From NCBI GenBank assembly GCA_903825565.1, contig CAIKBD010000074.1:1-35956 (forward strand): a stretch of 35,956 bases of DNA, written 5' to 3'. The position numbers and the translations under genes were made by a program. Source of the DNA: an uncultured Anaerolineales bacterium. GTDB taxonomy: Bacteria; Chloroflexota; Anaerolineae; UBA4142. Below, piece after piece: positions 25,735-32,711 of the stretch (within the stretch, counting starts at the first letter, position 1; each line of letters starts with the position of its first letter). The notes beneath the pieces are model-generated. The model searched no databases and was not told the DNA's origin. It was given only the letters and a program-made list of their open reading frames with translations.

Positions 25735-27201
25735 ATGATCGAGTACGCACGGCATAACACAACCTGGGTCGGGATCGCGCTCGCGATAATTGGCATCGCG
25801 GGCGCGTTGATTGTCTTGCCCCTGCCGGCGGCGCTCGTGACGATTGGCGGCGCAGTTGCCGCGCTCGCCGTGTTGCGCTGGCACGAACTTGCGCTCTCCG
25901 CCGCGATCCTGGCGGTGCCGTACGGCTCGTGGTTTCCGCTCGCGCTCGGCGTCGGCAATCTCACCGCCGTCGATCTCGCCGTGGCGTTGCTCGTCGCGCT
26001 CTGGCTCGTGCAGCTGCTCGCGCAAGAGCGACGGCTCGCGATCCGGTTCCCGCCGCTGACGTTGCCGTTCGGTTTGTTCTTGCTCGCCGCGCTGATTTCG
26101 ACCTTGGGCGCGCAATCGCTTGAACTGGCGATCAAGGAGATGACGAAATGGATCGAAATGTTCGCGGTGTATCTGTACATCGCCAACACCTTCGACGCGG
26201 CAAAGATCAAACGCGCGCTCGCTGTGATGTTTTTCGCCGGCGCCACCCAAGCCGCGATTGGCGTGTACCAATTCTTGTTTCGCTGGGGACCCAAGGGCTT
26301 TTTGTTGTTTGACCGCTTTATCCGCGCGTTCGGCACGTTCGAGCAACCGAACCCGTTTGCCGGCTATTTGGCGATGCTCGCGCCGGTCGCGCTCGGCGTC
26401 GTCATCAGCGTCGCGCTTCTGGCTTCCGATTTCAAGTTGGAAAAACTCGCCCGGCTCGACTTGAAACTGGGCGTGCTGAATTTTTTATTTGTGGCGCTGG
26501 CTGCGGTCGCCGGCGTGTTAATGGTCGCCGCTATCGGCATGTCGTGGTCGCGCGCCGGGTGGTTTGCGCTCGGCGCGGGCGCGCTGGTCACCGTGATCGT
26601 GCAGAGCCGCCGCGCGTTCGTCGGATCGGTGCTCGTGGCGTTCGTTCTCACGTTCGTCATTTTGTTGAGCAGTATCAATCTCATTCCCGCCGTGATTGCG
26701 GATCGGTTTAGCGGCGTCGCGGATTACTTTGGCGTGTTCGACGTGCGCGGCGTCAAAGTGGACGATGCGAATTTTGCGCTCGTCGAACGGATGGCGCACT
26801 GGCAAGCGGCGGCGGAAATGTTCGCGGCGCACCCGCTCACCGGCATTGGCATCGGCAACTATGCGGTCGCGTATGCCGATTACGCCCTGCCGCGCTGGGA
26901 CGATCCGCTCGGACACGCGCACAATTATTATTTGAACATGGCGGCGGAAACCGGTTTGCTGGGCGCGAGCGCGTACCTGGGATTGTGGTTCGCCGCGTTT
27001 TGGCAAACCTGGCGCGCGATTCGCGCGGCGGAGGGCGGGTGGCGTAGCGTCGCCGCCGGTCTGCTCGGCATGTTCGTCGCACTGGCGACGCAAAGTGGAT
27101 TCGATAATTTATTCGTGCACGGCATGGCGGTGCAGGTCGGGGTGGGACTGGGCTTGATCGCGGCGATTCGCAATTTGCCCGGCGCCGCGCGCCCCGGGTA
27201 A
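25735..27201 (+). CDS. O-antigen ligase/polymerase family protein
   Basis: The 488-residue, very hydrophobic protein has about twelve membrane segments. It carries the Wzy_C features NPFAGYLAMLAPVALG, GMSWSRAGWFALGAG, and a long outer loop with HPLTGIGIGNYAVAYADY and HAHNYYLNMAAETGLLG. It would join or ligate lipid-linked glycan outside the membrane. It starts 31 bases after the UXS stop, with GAGGGAC before the ATG. It is the second such protein in this cluster and lacks the glycosidase-like front half of the first. Confidence 0.88.
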   Translation: MIEYARHNTTWVGIALAIIGIAGALIVLPLPAALVTIGGAVAALAVLRWHELALSAAILAVPYGSWFPLALGVGNLTAVDLAVALLVALWLVQLLAQERRLAIRFPPLTLPFGLFLLAALISTLGAQSLELAIKEMTKWIEMFAVYLYIANTFDAAKIKRALAVMFFAGATQAAIGVYQFLFRWGPKGFLLFDRFIRAFGTFEQPNPFAGYLAMLAPVALGVVISVALLASDFKLEKLARLDLKLGVLNFLFVALAAVAGVLMVAAIGMSWSRAGWFALGAGALVTVIVQSRRAFVGSVLVAFVLTFVILLSSINLIPAVIADRFSGVADYFGVFDVRGVKVDDANFALVERMAHWQAAAEMFAAHPLTGIGIGNYAVAYADYALPRWDDPLGHAHNYYLNMAAETGLLGASAYLGLWFAAFWQTWRAIRAAEGGWRSVAAGLLGMFVALATQSGFDNLFVHGMAVQVGVGLGLIAAIRNLPGAARPG

Positions 27202-27223
27202 TTTTTTGGTTGGAGGATCGTTG

Positions 27224-27664
27224 TTGGCGAAAATCATTACGCTTGTCTCGACGCATCAACTCGAATTTGTGCGCTTTATGAAATTTGCGACGGTCGGCGC
27301 GCTGGGCGCGGTCGTGGATTTTAGCGTCCTCAACCTGTTGGTGTTGGGATTCGGTTGGGCAAAGGAGTACGCGAACATTGTCTCGGTGTGCTGTGCGATC
27401 CTCAGCAACTTTACGTGGAACCGCTTGTGGACGTACCCCGAATCGCGCGAGCGCCCGCTCCACACCCAGTTCGGGCAATTCGCGCTTGTGAACCTGATCG
27501 GGCTTGGCATCAACCAGATTGTTTTCCTGACGACGGATGCGCTGATCTATGCGCCGCTCGTGGAGCATCCGTTCGACTATAATCTTGCCAAAGCCACCGC
27601 GATCATCGTCGTCTTGTTCTGGAATTTTTTCATCAATCGCGTGTGGACGTATCGCGGGATTTGA
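27224..27664 (+). CDS. GtrA-family membrane protein
   Basis: The 146-residue protein has four membrane segments (FATVGALGAVVDFSVLNLLV, then VCCAILSNFTWNRLWTY, and two more) ending in NFFINRVWTYRG, the usual GtrA pattern. GtrA proteins help move polyprenyl-linked sugars across the membrane. The start is TTG; GGAGG at 27212-27216 fits TTG 27224 (or 27221). The stop is 7 bases before the GT4 gene. Confidence 0.87.
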   Translation: MAKIITLVSTHQLEFVRFMKFATVGALGAVVDFSVLNLLVLGFGWAKEYANIVSVCCAILSNFTWNRLWTYPESRERPLHTQFGQFALVNLIGLGINQIVFLTTDALIYAPLVEHPFDYNLAKATAIIVVLFWNFFINRVWTYRGI

Positions 27665-27671
27665 CCGCGCG

Positions 27672-28820
27672 ATGAAAATCGGAATTGATTTCACGTCGGC
27701 GGTGCGCGAACGCGCCGGCATCGGGCGGTACGCGCGCGAGTTGATTCGTGCGTTAGCGCAGATCGATCACACGCACGCGTACGTGTTGCTCGCGCCGCGC
27801 GATGCGCGCGCCGAATTGGCGCGCTTGCCGTTGCCGCCCAATTTTACGCTCGTCCGCGCACCGCTGACCGAGCGCGCGCTGGCAATTTTGTGGCACCGTT
27901 TGCGCGTGCCGCTCCCGGTCGAATCGTTCATCGGGCGCGTGGACGCGTTCTACTCGCCGGATTTTCTCCTGCCGCCGACGCGCGCGCGGCGCACGCTCGT
28001 CACCGTGCACGATCTTTCCTACGTGCGCTTGCCCGAATGTTTTCCCACGCCGTTGTTGAATTACCTCAATCGCGCTGTGCCCCGTTCGGTCGCGCGCGCC
28101 GATCTCGTTCTCGCCGACGCCGCCAGCACGCAACGCGATTTGCTGGACGTGTACCGCGTGCCGCTGGCGAAAACGCGCGTGCTGTATTCCGGCGTGGAGG
28201 CGCGTTTCTCGCCCCAGGTGTCCGCCGCCGCGCAAGCGCGCGTGCGCGAACTGACGCGCGGCAAACCGTACCTGCTCGCCGTCAGCACGATTCAACCGCG
28301 CAAGAATTACGTGCGCTTGATCGAGGCATTTGCAAAAATTGCGAATAGCGAATTAGCAGTTGCGGACGCGCAATTCGCAATTCGCAATTTGCAATTGATC
28401 ATCGCCGGCCATCGCGGCTGGATGTACGAGGATGTGTTCCAGACCGTCGAGCGTTTGGGCTTAAGCGATCGCGTCATCTTTCCGGATTTTTTCGCGGACG
28501 AGGATTTGCCGGCGTTGTACGCCGGCGCGACGGTGTTTGTGTATCCGTCGTTGTACGAGGGGTTTGGTTTGCCGGTGGCGGAGGCGATGGCGTGCGGCGC
28601 GCCGGTCGTTTGCTCGCACGCGTCGTCGTTGCCCGAAGTTGCCGGCGACGCCGCGCTGTATTTCGATCCGCGTGACGTGGGCGCGTTGGCGGAGACATTG
28701 CGCCGCGTGTTGAGCGACGCGGCGTTGCGCGCCGATTTGCGCGCGCGCGGCTTCGCGCAGGTCAAACAATTTTCCTGGGACAAGGCGGCGCGCGAGTTGC
28801 ACAGTTGGCTGATCGCGTGA
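27672..28820 (+). CDS. Family 4 glycosyltransferase
   Basis: The 382-residue protein has the GT-B fold. The N half opens MKIGIDFTSAVRERAGIGRY; the C half has VSTIQPRKNYVRLIEAFA and the donor-site E-x7-E in SLYEGFGLPVAEAMACGAP. It would add a sugar to a lipid-linked or surface glycan from the cytoplasmic side. Between LIEAFAKI and LQLIIAGHRGW it carries a stretch (NSELAVADAQFAIRN) read from a palindromic repeat, which lengthens a surface loop. ATG 27672 follows the GtrA stop by 7 bases and has no clear Shine-Dalgarno site, so translation may be coupled. The gene ends 9 bases from the convergent rqcH. Confidence 0.9.
   Translation: MKIGIDFTSAVRERAGIGRYARELIRALAQIDHTHAYVLLAPRDARAELARLPLPPNFTLVRAPLTERALAILWHRLRVPLPVESFIGRVDAFYSPDFLLPPTRARRTLVTVHDLSYVRLPECFPTPLLNYLNRAVPRSVARADLVLADAASTQRDLLDVYRVPLAKTRVLYSGVEARFSPQVSAAAQARVRELTRGKPYLLAVSTIQPRKNYVRLIEAFAKIANSELAVADAQFAIRNLQLIIAGHRGWMYEDVFQTVERLGLSDRVIFPDFFADEDLPALYAGATVFVYPSLYEGFGLPVAEAMACGAPVVCSHASSLPEVAGDAALYFDPRDVGALAETLRRVLSDAALRADLRARGFAQVKQFSWDKAARELHSWLIA
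28336..28390. repeat. Palindromic heptamer element in frame inside the GT4 gene
   Basis: aaattgcgaatagcgaatt (28336-28354) is the inverted complement of 28372-28390 with one mismatch in 19; the loop is 17 bases. Units are of the attcgca type. It is far richer in A and T than the flanking coding sequence and keeps the frame open. Confidence 0.88.
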
Positions 28821-28829
28821 GCGCGGTTT

Positions 28830-30485
28830 CTAACGCACGACGCGCACGCTTGCGCCGGGACGTACCGTCACCATCCCCGTGCGTCCGCCGCGAACACGCT
28901 GCACGTTGCGGCGCGGCGTGACGATCACCTCGACGTGAGTATCTTCGCGCGCTTGCGAGTACTGCACGGCAAGCGCCGCCGCTTCCGCGATGCTTGCTTC
29001 GGGAATGTCGCGCCCGGCGTGGACGAGGATCACGTGCGCGCCGGCGACGTGCTTGGTGTGCAACCACAAATCGTTCGGCTTGGCGCGCCGAAAAGTGAGT
29101 TCCTCGTTTTGCTTCGCATTCTTGCCCACCCAAATTGTCAATCCGTCGCACGACGTGAATTGGCGCGGCGCGCTCGGCGGGACGCGCATTTTTTGCTGCG
29201 TCGCCGGCAACAGCCCGGCGGCGCGCGCGGTGGCGAGCGCCGTGTCAATCTCTGCCCGATTTTCCGCGAGGTCGAGATCGTTGAGCATTTGCTCGGCGAA
29301 CTCGACCTCGGCGTTTGCCGCGGCAAGTAGCGCCGGCACGCGGGCGCGCGTTTCTTGCGCGCGACGGTACGCGCGAAAATAATCCTGGGCGTTGGCGACG
29401 GCGGACTGGCGCGGGTCGAGCGCAATGTCCAGCCACCCCGTTTCGGTTTCCGCTTGAAGCACGGTTTGCCCGGCTTGAATCTGCGACGCGTATGCCAGGA
29501 TCAATTCGCCGCTGAGTCGCAACTGTTCGCTTGCGCCGGCGGCGGGCAATGCCTGCGCGAGCGAATCACGCTTGCGCGCCAACCGCTCGCGTGCTTCGCC
29601 CAGCGGAACGCGCCACGTTTCCTTGACCGCCGCGTACGATTGCGGACTGCCGTAAAACAATTCGATGGTCCGGCTGATCGAATCCACCGGGCGCGCGTCC
29701 GCAAACTGTGTCAGCGGGTACGGCGCGAACGCGACCGGCTCGTTCTCCGCAAAGGCAAGTGTCGGTTGCCACGGCGCGCGCGTCAATTCCTCCAACAGCG
29801 CGATCAGATGCGCCGCGTGCGCCGGATCGCCGACTGCGTTTGCGTTGCCCTGCGCGCGAAAAGCGATTTCGCGCGCGAGCAACGGACTGACGCCGGCGAT
29901 CTGCTTGACGAGCGTTTGCCACAGACACGCCCCCGATTCGTTGGCGAGACGGCGCGTCACTTCGGCGACGGAGAGCGCGGTGGGCGATAACTTGGCTTGC
30001 GGCGGCGGCGGTGCGTACGGGTGGCGTGGCAACGTGACGCGCGCGCGATTAATCTGCGCGCCGACGCGTTTCAACGCGTCCAGCACGATGCCGTTCGCGT
30101 CCGTGAGAATGAGATTGGAATACTTGCCGATGGTCTCGACGATCAAGGTCGAGAGACCTTCGGCGGCGTGATCGAATTGAATTTGCAGGATGCGTTCGTG
30201 CGGGAGTTGGGTGATGGCGCGGACGAACGCGTGCTCGGCATGTTTTCGCAACAAGAGCAAAAGCGGCGAGGGAGGTTGTCCGCTGCCGCGCACTTTTTGC
30301 GAAATCAAATGCGCGCGTGCGTCGTGCGGGTGGACGCTCACGTAGAAGTATTGCCGGGTGTGGTGCGCGTAGATTTCGAACACGAACGTGCGCTCGTCAC
30401 ACTGGACGATCTCTTGGACGCGCCCGCCGATCAACGCGGCGTGTAATTCGGCGGCGACGGCGCACAAAGCAGTGGCATCAAACAT
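28830..30485 (-). CDS. rqcH: Rqc2 homologue RqcH (NFACT protein)
   Basis: The 551-residue protein has the NFACT-N domain (GGRVQEIVQCDERTFVFEIY), a helix-hairpin-helix-like region near 200 (IAGVSPLLAREIAF), a coiled coil (about 370-430), and the NFACT-R domain (AKPNDLWLHTKHVAGAHVIL). Bacterial RqcH binds stalled large ribosomal subunits and adds alanine tails to the trapped chain; older annotations call it fibronectin-binding protein. The message appears leaderless: the -10 box is 8 bases before ATG 30485. The gene is divergent from the zincin gene. Confidence 0.93.
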   Translation of the reverse strand: MFDATALCAVAAELHAALIGGRVQEIVQCDERTFVFEIYAHHTRQYFYVSVHPHDARAHLISQKVRGSGQPPSPLLLLLRKHAEHAFVRAITQLPHERILQIQFDHAAEGLSTLIVETIGKYSNLILTDANGIVLDALKRVGAQINRARVTLPRHPYAPPPPQAKLSPTALSVAEVTRRLANESGACLWQTLVKQIAGVSPLLAREIAFRAQGNANAVGDPAHAAHLIALLEELTRAPWQPTLAFAENEPVAFAPYPLTQFADARPVDSISRTIELFYGSPQSYAAVKETWRVPLGEARERLARKRDSLAQALPAAGASEQLRLSGELILAYASQIQAGQTVLQAETETGWLDIALDPRQSAVANAQDYFRAYRRAQETRARVPALLAAANAEVEFAEQMLNDLDLAENRAEIDTALATARAAGLLPATQQKMRVPPSAPRQFTSCDGLTIWVGKNAKQNEELTFRRAKPNDLWLHTKHVAGAHVILVHAGRDIPEASIAEAAALAVQYSQAREDTHVEVIVTPRRNVQRVRGGRTGMVTVRPGASVRVVR

Positions 30486-30493
30486 CGCGCGCC

Positions 30494-30522
30494 ATTGTAA
30501 AGCAGAGCCGGGTTTTCGGCAA
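30494..30522 (-). promoter_or_regulatory. Leaderless promoter of rqcH
   Basis: TTGCCG (30522-30517) and TACAAT (30499-30494) on the minus strand are spaced by 17 bases. Eight bases lie between the -10 box and ATG 30485, so the message should start at or next to the start codon. Confidence 0.7.
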
Positions 30523-30530
30523 GTGGGTGG

Positions 30531-30729
30531 TTGAGTGTACCAGGGCTTTTCAAAAGTCAGGCGACCCTCATCCCAACCTTCTCCCTCAAAGGGAGAAGGG
30601 GTAAATTCCCTCGCCCCTGTGGGGAGAGGCGATAGCGCGTCGTCTGTGCGGCATTCTGCCGCGTTATGGACGCGCTAGCGGGGTGAGGGGTGATGTCAAG
30701 CGACTTTTGAAAAGCCCTGTTGAGTGTAC
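30531..30729. mobile_element. 179-bp MITE-like element with 18-bp inverted ends and a 10-bp target duplication
   Basis: The ends at 30541-30558 (cagggcttttcaaaagtc) and 30702-30719 are perfect inverted copies. The 10 bases ttgagtgtac stand directly on both outer sides (30531-30540 and 30720-30729), as expected of a target-site duplication. No coding frame lies inside. The interior is full of perfect hairpins: a 10-bp stem at 30577-30599, a 9-bp stem joining 30633-30641 with 30669-30677, and inside that a 6-bp stem at 30648-30662. The element fits a non-autonomous transposon moved by a DDE transposase elsewhere; the IS family cannot be set. It sits between the -35 boxes of rqcH and the zincin gene. 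Confidence 0.9.
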
Positions 30730-30740
30730 GGGTTCTCGAA

Positions 30741-30769
30741 ATGACAGCGCGGAACGTCAGTGATATAAT
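30741..30769 (+). promoter_or_regulatory. Leaderless promoter of the zincin gene
   Basis: ATGACA (30741-30746) and TATAAT (30764-30769) are spaced by 17 bases. Eight bases separate the -10 box from ATG 30778. No Shine-Dalgarno site is present. The right target duplication of the MITE-like element ends 11 bases before the -35 box. Confidence 0.75.
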
Positions 30770-30777
30770 TCGCGGCG

Positions 30778-31146
30778 ATGAAACATAAAGATTTTGAACG
30801 ACTCGTCGCGTATGAGATGGATGCCTTGCCCGAGGCGGTGCGCCGGCAAATCGCTAACGTAGCGATTCTCGTCGCAGAGTTGGCGGACGACGAGACGCTG
30901 GATTTGGTCGGCGTGGATGATCCGTACGATCTGCTCGGCTTTTACGATGGCGTCCCACTGACCGCGCGCACAACGCATTACGGCTTGGTGCCGCCCGACA
31001 CGATCTACTTGTATCGCCAAGCGATCCTCGCCGCGTGTGCCAGCGATGCCGAAGTGCGCGCGCAAGTCCGCGCCACGCTACGCCACGAACTCGCGCATTA
31101 TTTCGGCATTGACGACGATCGTCTGCACGAATTGGGCGCGTATTGA
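30778..31146 (+). CDS. Small zincin-like metallopeptidase
   Basis: The 122-residue protein matches the small zincin family (PF06262-type). The zinc motif HELAHYFGIDDDRLHELG (about residues 103-120) gives H-E-x2-H and a third ligand further on. There is no signal peptide. The substrate is unknown; family members are often hypothetical proteins next to housekeeping genes. It appears to be leaderless. A hairpin repeat follows the stop. Confidence 0.87.
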   Translation: MKHKDFERLVAYEMDALPEAVRRQIANVAILVAELADDETLDLVGVDDPYDLLGFYDGVPLTARTTHYGLVPPDTIYLYRQAILAACASDAEVRAQVRATLRHELAHYFGIDDDRLHELGAY

Positions 31147-31154
31147 TGTGACGC

Positions 31155-31240
31155 GACGTTTTACGCAATCCGCTTTACAGTTTACGTTTTACGCTTTACG
31201 CAATACATAAAACGTAAAACGTAAAGCGTAAAACGTAATC
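31155..31240. repeat. Heptamer hairpin repeat (cgtaaaa) between zincin and dipeptidase genes
   Basis: Units of cgtaaaa/ttttacg form two arms with a perfect 19-bp inverted match at 31182-31200 and 31220-31238. It begins 8 bases after the zincin stop. It could fold as a hairpin in the message but lacks a T tract. Confidence 0.9.
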
Positions 31241-31267
31241 GGCGCGTTCTCATTTTCAGGAGGTCAG

Positions 31268-32626
31268 ATGGATTTGTTTCAGCAGTACGTCAACGCAAAC
31301 CGCGACCGGTTCGTTGCGGAATTGCAAGCCCTGTGTCGCCAGCCCAGTGTTGCCGCGCAAAACTGGGGGATGAAGGAAACGGCGGAGTTGGTGCTCGCGC
31401 GTTTGCAAAAACTGGGCGCGCAAGCGCGGCTCATTCCAGTCGCGGGCGGCGCGCCGGTCGTTTACGGCGAAATCGGTAGCGGCGCGCGCACGCTCATGTT
31501 CTACAACCATTACGATGTGCAACCGCCCGAGCCGCTCGACCTGTGGGAGTCGGGACCCTGGGAAGCGGCGATCCGCGACGGCAAACTGTTTGCGCGCGGC
31601 GTTTCGGACAACAAGGGCAACTTGATGTGCCGCATCCAGGCGGTTGAAGCGTACCTTGCCGCGTACGGATCGTTGCCGCTCAAAATCAAATTTGTGTTTG
31701 AGGGCGAAGAAGAGATCGGCAGTATTCACCTGCCGCAGTTCGCGCAGGAAAATCGCGCGCTGTTGCAAGACGTGGACGGTTGTTTGTGGGAAGCCGGCTA
31801 CAAGGATGTGAATGATCGCCCGAACGTGTCGTGCGGCGTCAAGGGCATCGTCTACGTCGAACTGCACGCGCGCGGCGCGAAACGCGATCTGCACTCGGCG
31901 ATGGCGGCGACCGTCGTCAACCCGGCGTGGCGCTTGACCTGGGCGCTTGCCACGTTGAAGGACGCGAACGACACTATTTTGATTGACGATTACCAACAGC
32001 ACGTCCGCCCGCCTACCCAGGCGGAGATGGATGCGCTTGCGGCGATTCCGTACGACGAGGCAAAGGTCAAAACCGATTTGGGCATCCCGGCGTTCCTTCG
32101 CAACTTGACCGGAATTGAGCTGTTGAAAAAATACTTGTACGAGCCGACCTGCACGATTTGCGGTTTGTACGCCGGCTACATTGGCGAAGGATCGAAAACT
32201 GTTTTGCCGAATCACGCGTTCGCCAAAATTGATTTCCGCCTCGTGCCCAACCTTTCGCCCGATCTCGTGTTGGACTTGCTGAAAAAGCATCTGGCGCGGC
32301 GCGGGTTTGACGACATCGAGGTGATCCTCACCGAAACCGGCGAAGAGGTCGCGCGGTCGCCGCTCGACTCGGCGATTGTGCGCGCGGCGGTGGATGCGGC
32401 GACGGCGGTGTACCCCACCCCGCCGGTGCTGTATCCGACGATGGCGGGAAGCGGTCCGATGTACCCGCTGTGTCAAGCGTTGGGAATTCCGGCAGTGGGT
32501 GCGGGCGTCGGTTGGCACGATTCGCGCAACCACGCGCCCAACGAAAACATTCGCCTCGCGGATTATTTCGAGGGGCTGGAATTTATCCGCGAGCTGATCG
32601 CGCGCTTTAGTCGGCTCGCCAACTAG
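31268..32626 (+). CDS. M20-family dipeptidase
   Basis: The 452-residue cytoplasmic enzyme matches the M20 metallopeptidases (dipeptidase/carnosinase-like). Metal ligands and the base are visible: His81 (FYNHYDVQP), Asp114 (GVSDNKGNL), Glu147/Glu148 (FEGEEEIGS), Glu175 (LWEAG) and the late His in DSRNHAPNENI. A dimerisation domain is inserted between about 190 and 310. It would cut dipeptides or N-terminal residues. AGGAGGT precedes ATG 31268. It may share a message with the zincin gene, across a hairpin repeat. Confidence 0.93.
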   Translation: MDLFQQYVNANRDRFVAELQALCRQPSVAAQNWGMKETAELVLARLQKLGAQARLIPVAGGAPVVYGEIGSGARTLMFYNHYDVQPPEPLDLWESGPWEAAIRDGKLFARGVSDNKGNLMCRIQAVEAYLAAYGSLPLKIKFVFEGEEEIGSIHLPQFAQENRALLQDVDGCLWEAGYKDVNDRPNVSCGVKGIVYVELHARGAKRDLHSAMAATVVNPAWRLTWALATLKDANDTILIDDYQQHVRPPTQAEMDALAAIPYDEAKVKTDLGIPAFLRNLTGIELLKKYLYEPTCTICGLYAGYIGEGSKTVLPNHAFAKIDFRLVPNLSPDLVLDLLKKHLARRGFDDIEVILTETGEEVARSPLDSAIVRAAVDAATAVYPTPPVLYPTMAGSGPMYPLCQALGIPAVGAGVGWHDSRNHAPNENIRLADYFEGLEFIRELIARFSRLAN

Positions 32627-32668
32627 CCGGATCGTCGCCGGGCAACTTGAACAATGGTGTTGTGCATC

Positions 32669-32702
32669 AGCCCTGTCGGGTTTCCAAAAACCGGACAGGG
32701 CT
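32669..32702 (+). terminator. Hairpin between the convergent dipeptidase and GGDEF genes
   Basis: agccctgtc (32669-32677) pairs with gacagggct (32694-32702), extended by two more pairs across one bulge. Only a short T run follows, so strength is uncertain. It could serve both convergent genes. Confidence 0.55.
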
Positions 32703-32711
32703 TTCCCTGCA

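Noticed and set aside
30541-30719. The hairpins of the MITE-like element as terminators of rqcH or the zincin gene
   Set aside because: Both genes point away from the element, so no gene ends here, and no T tracts follow the stems.
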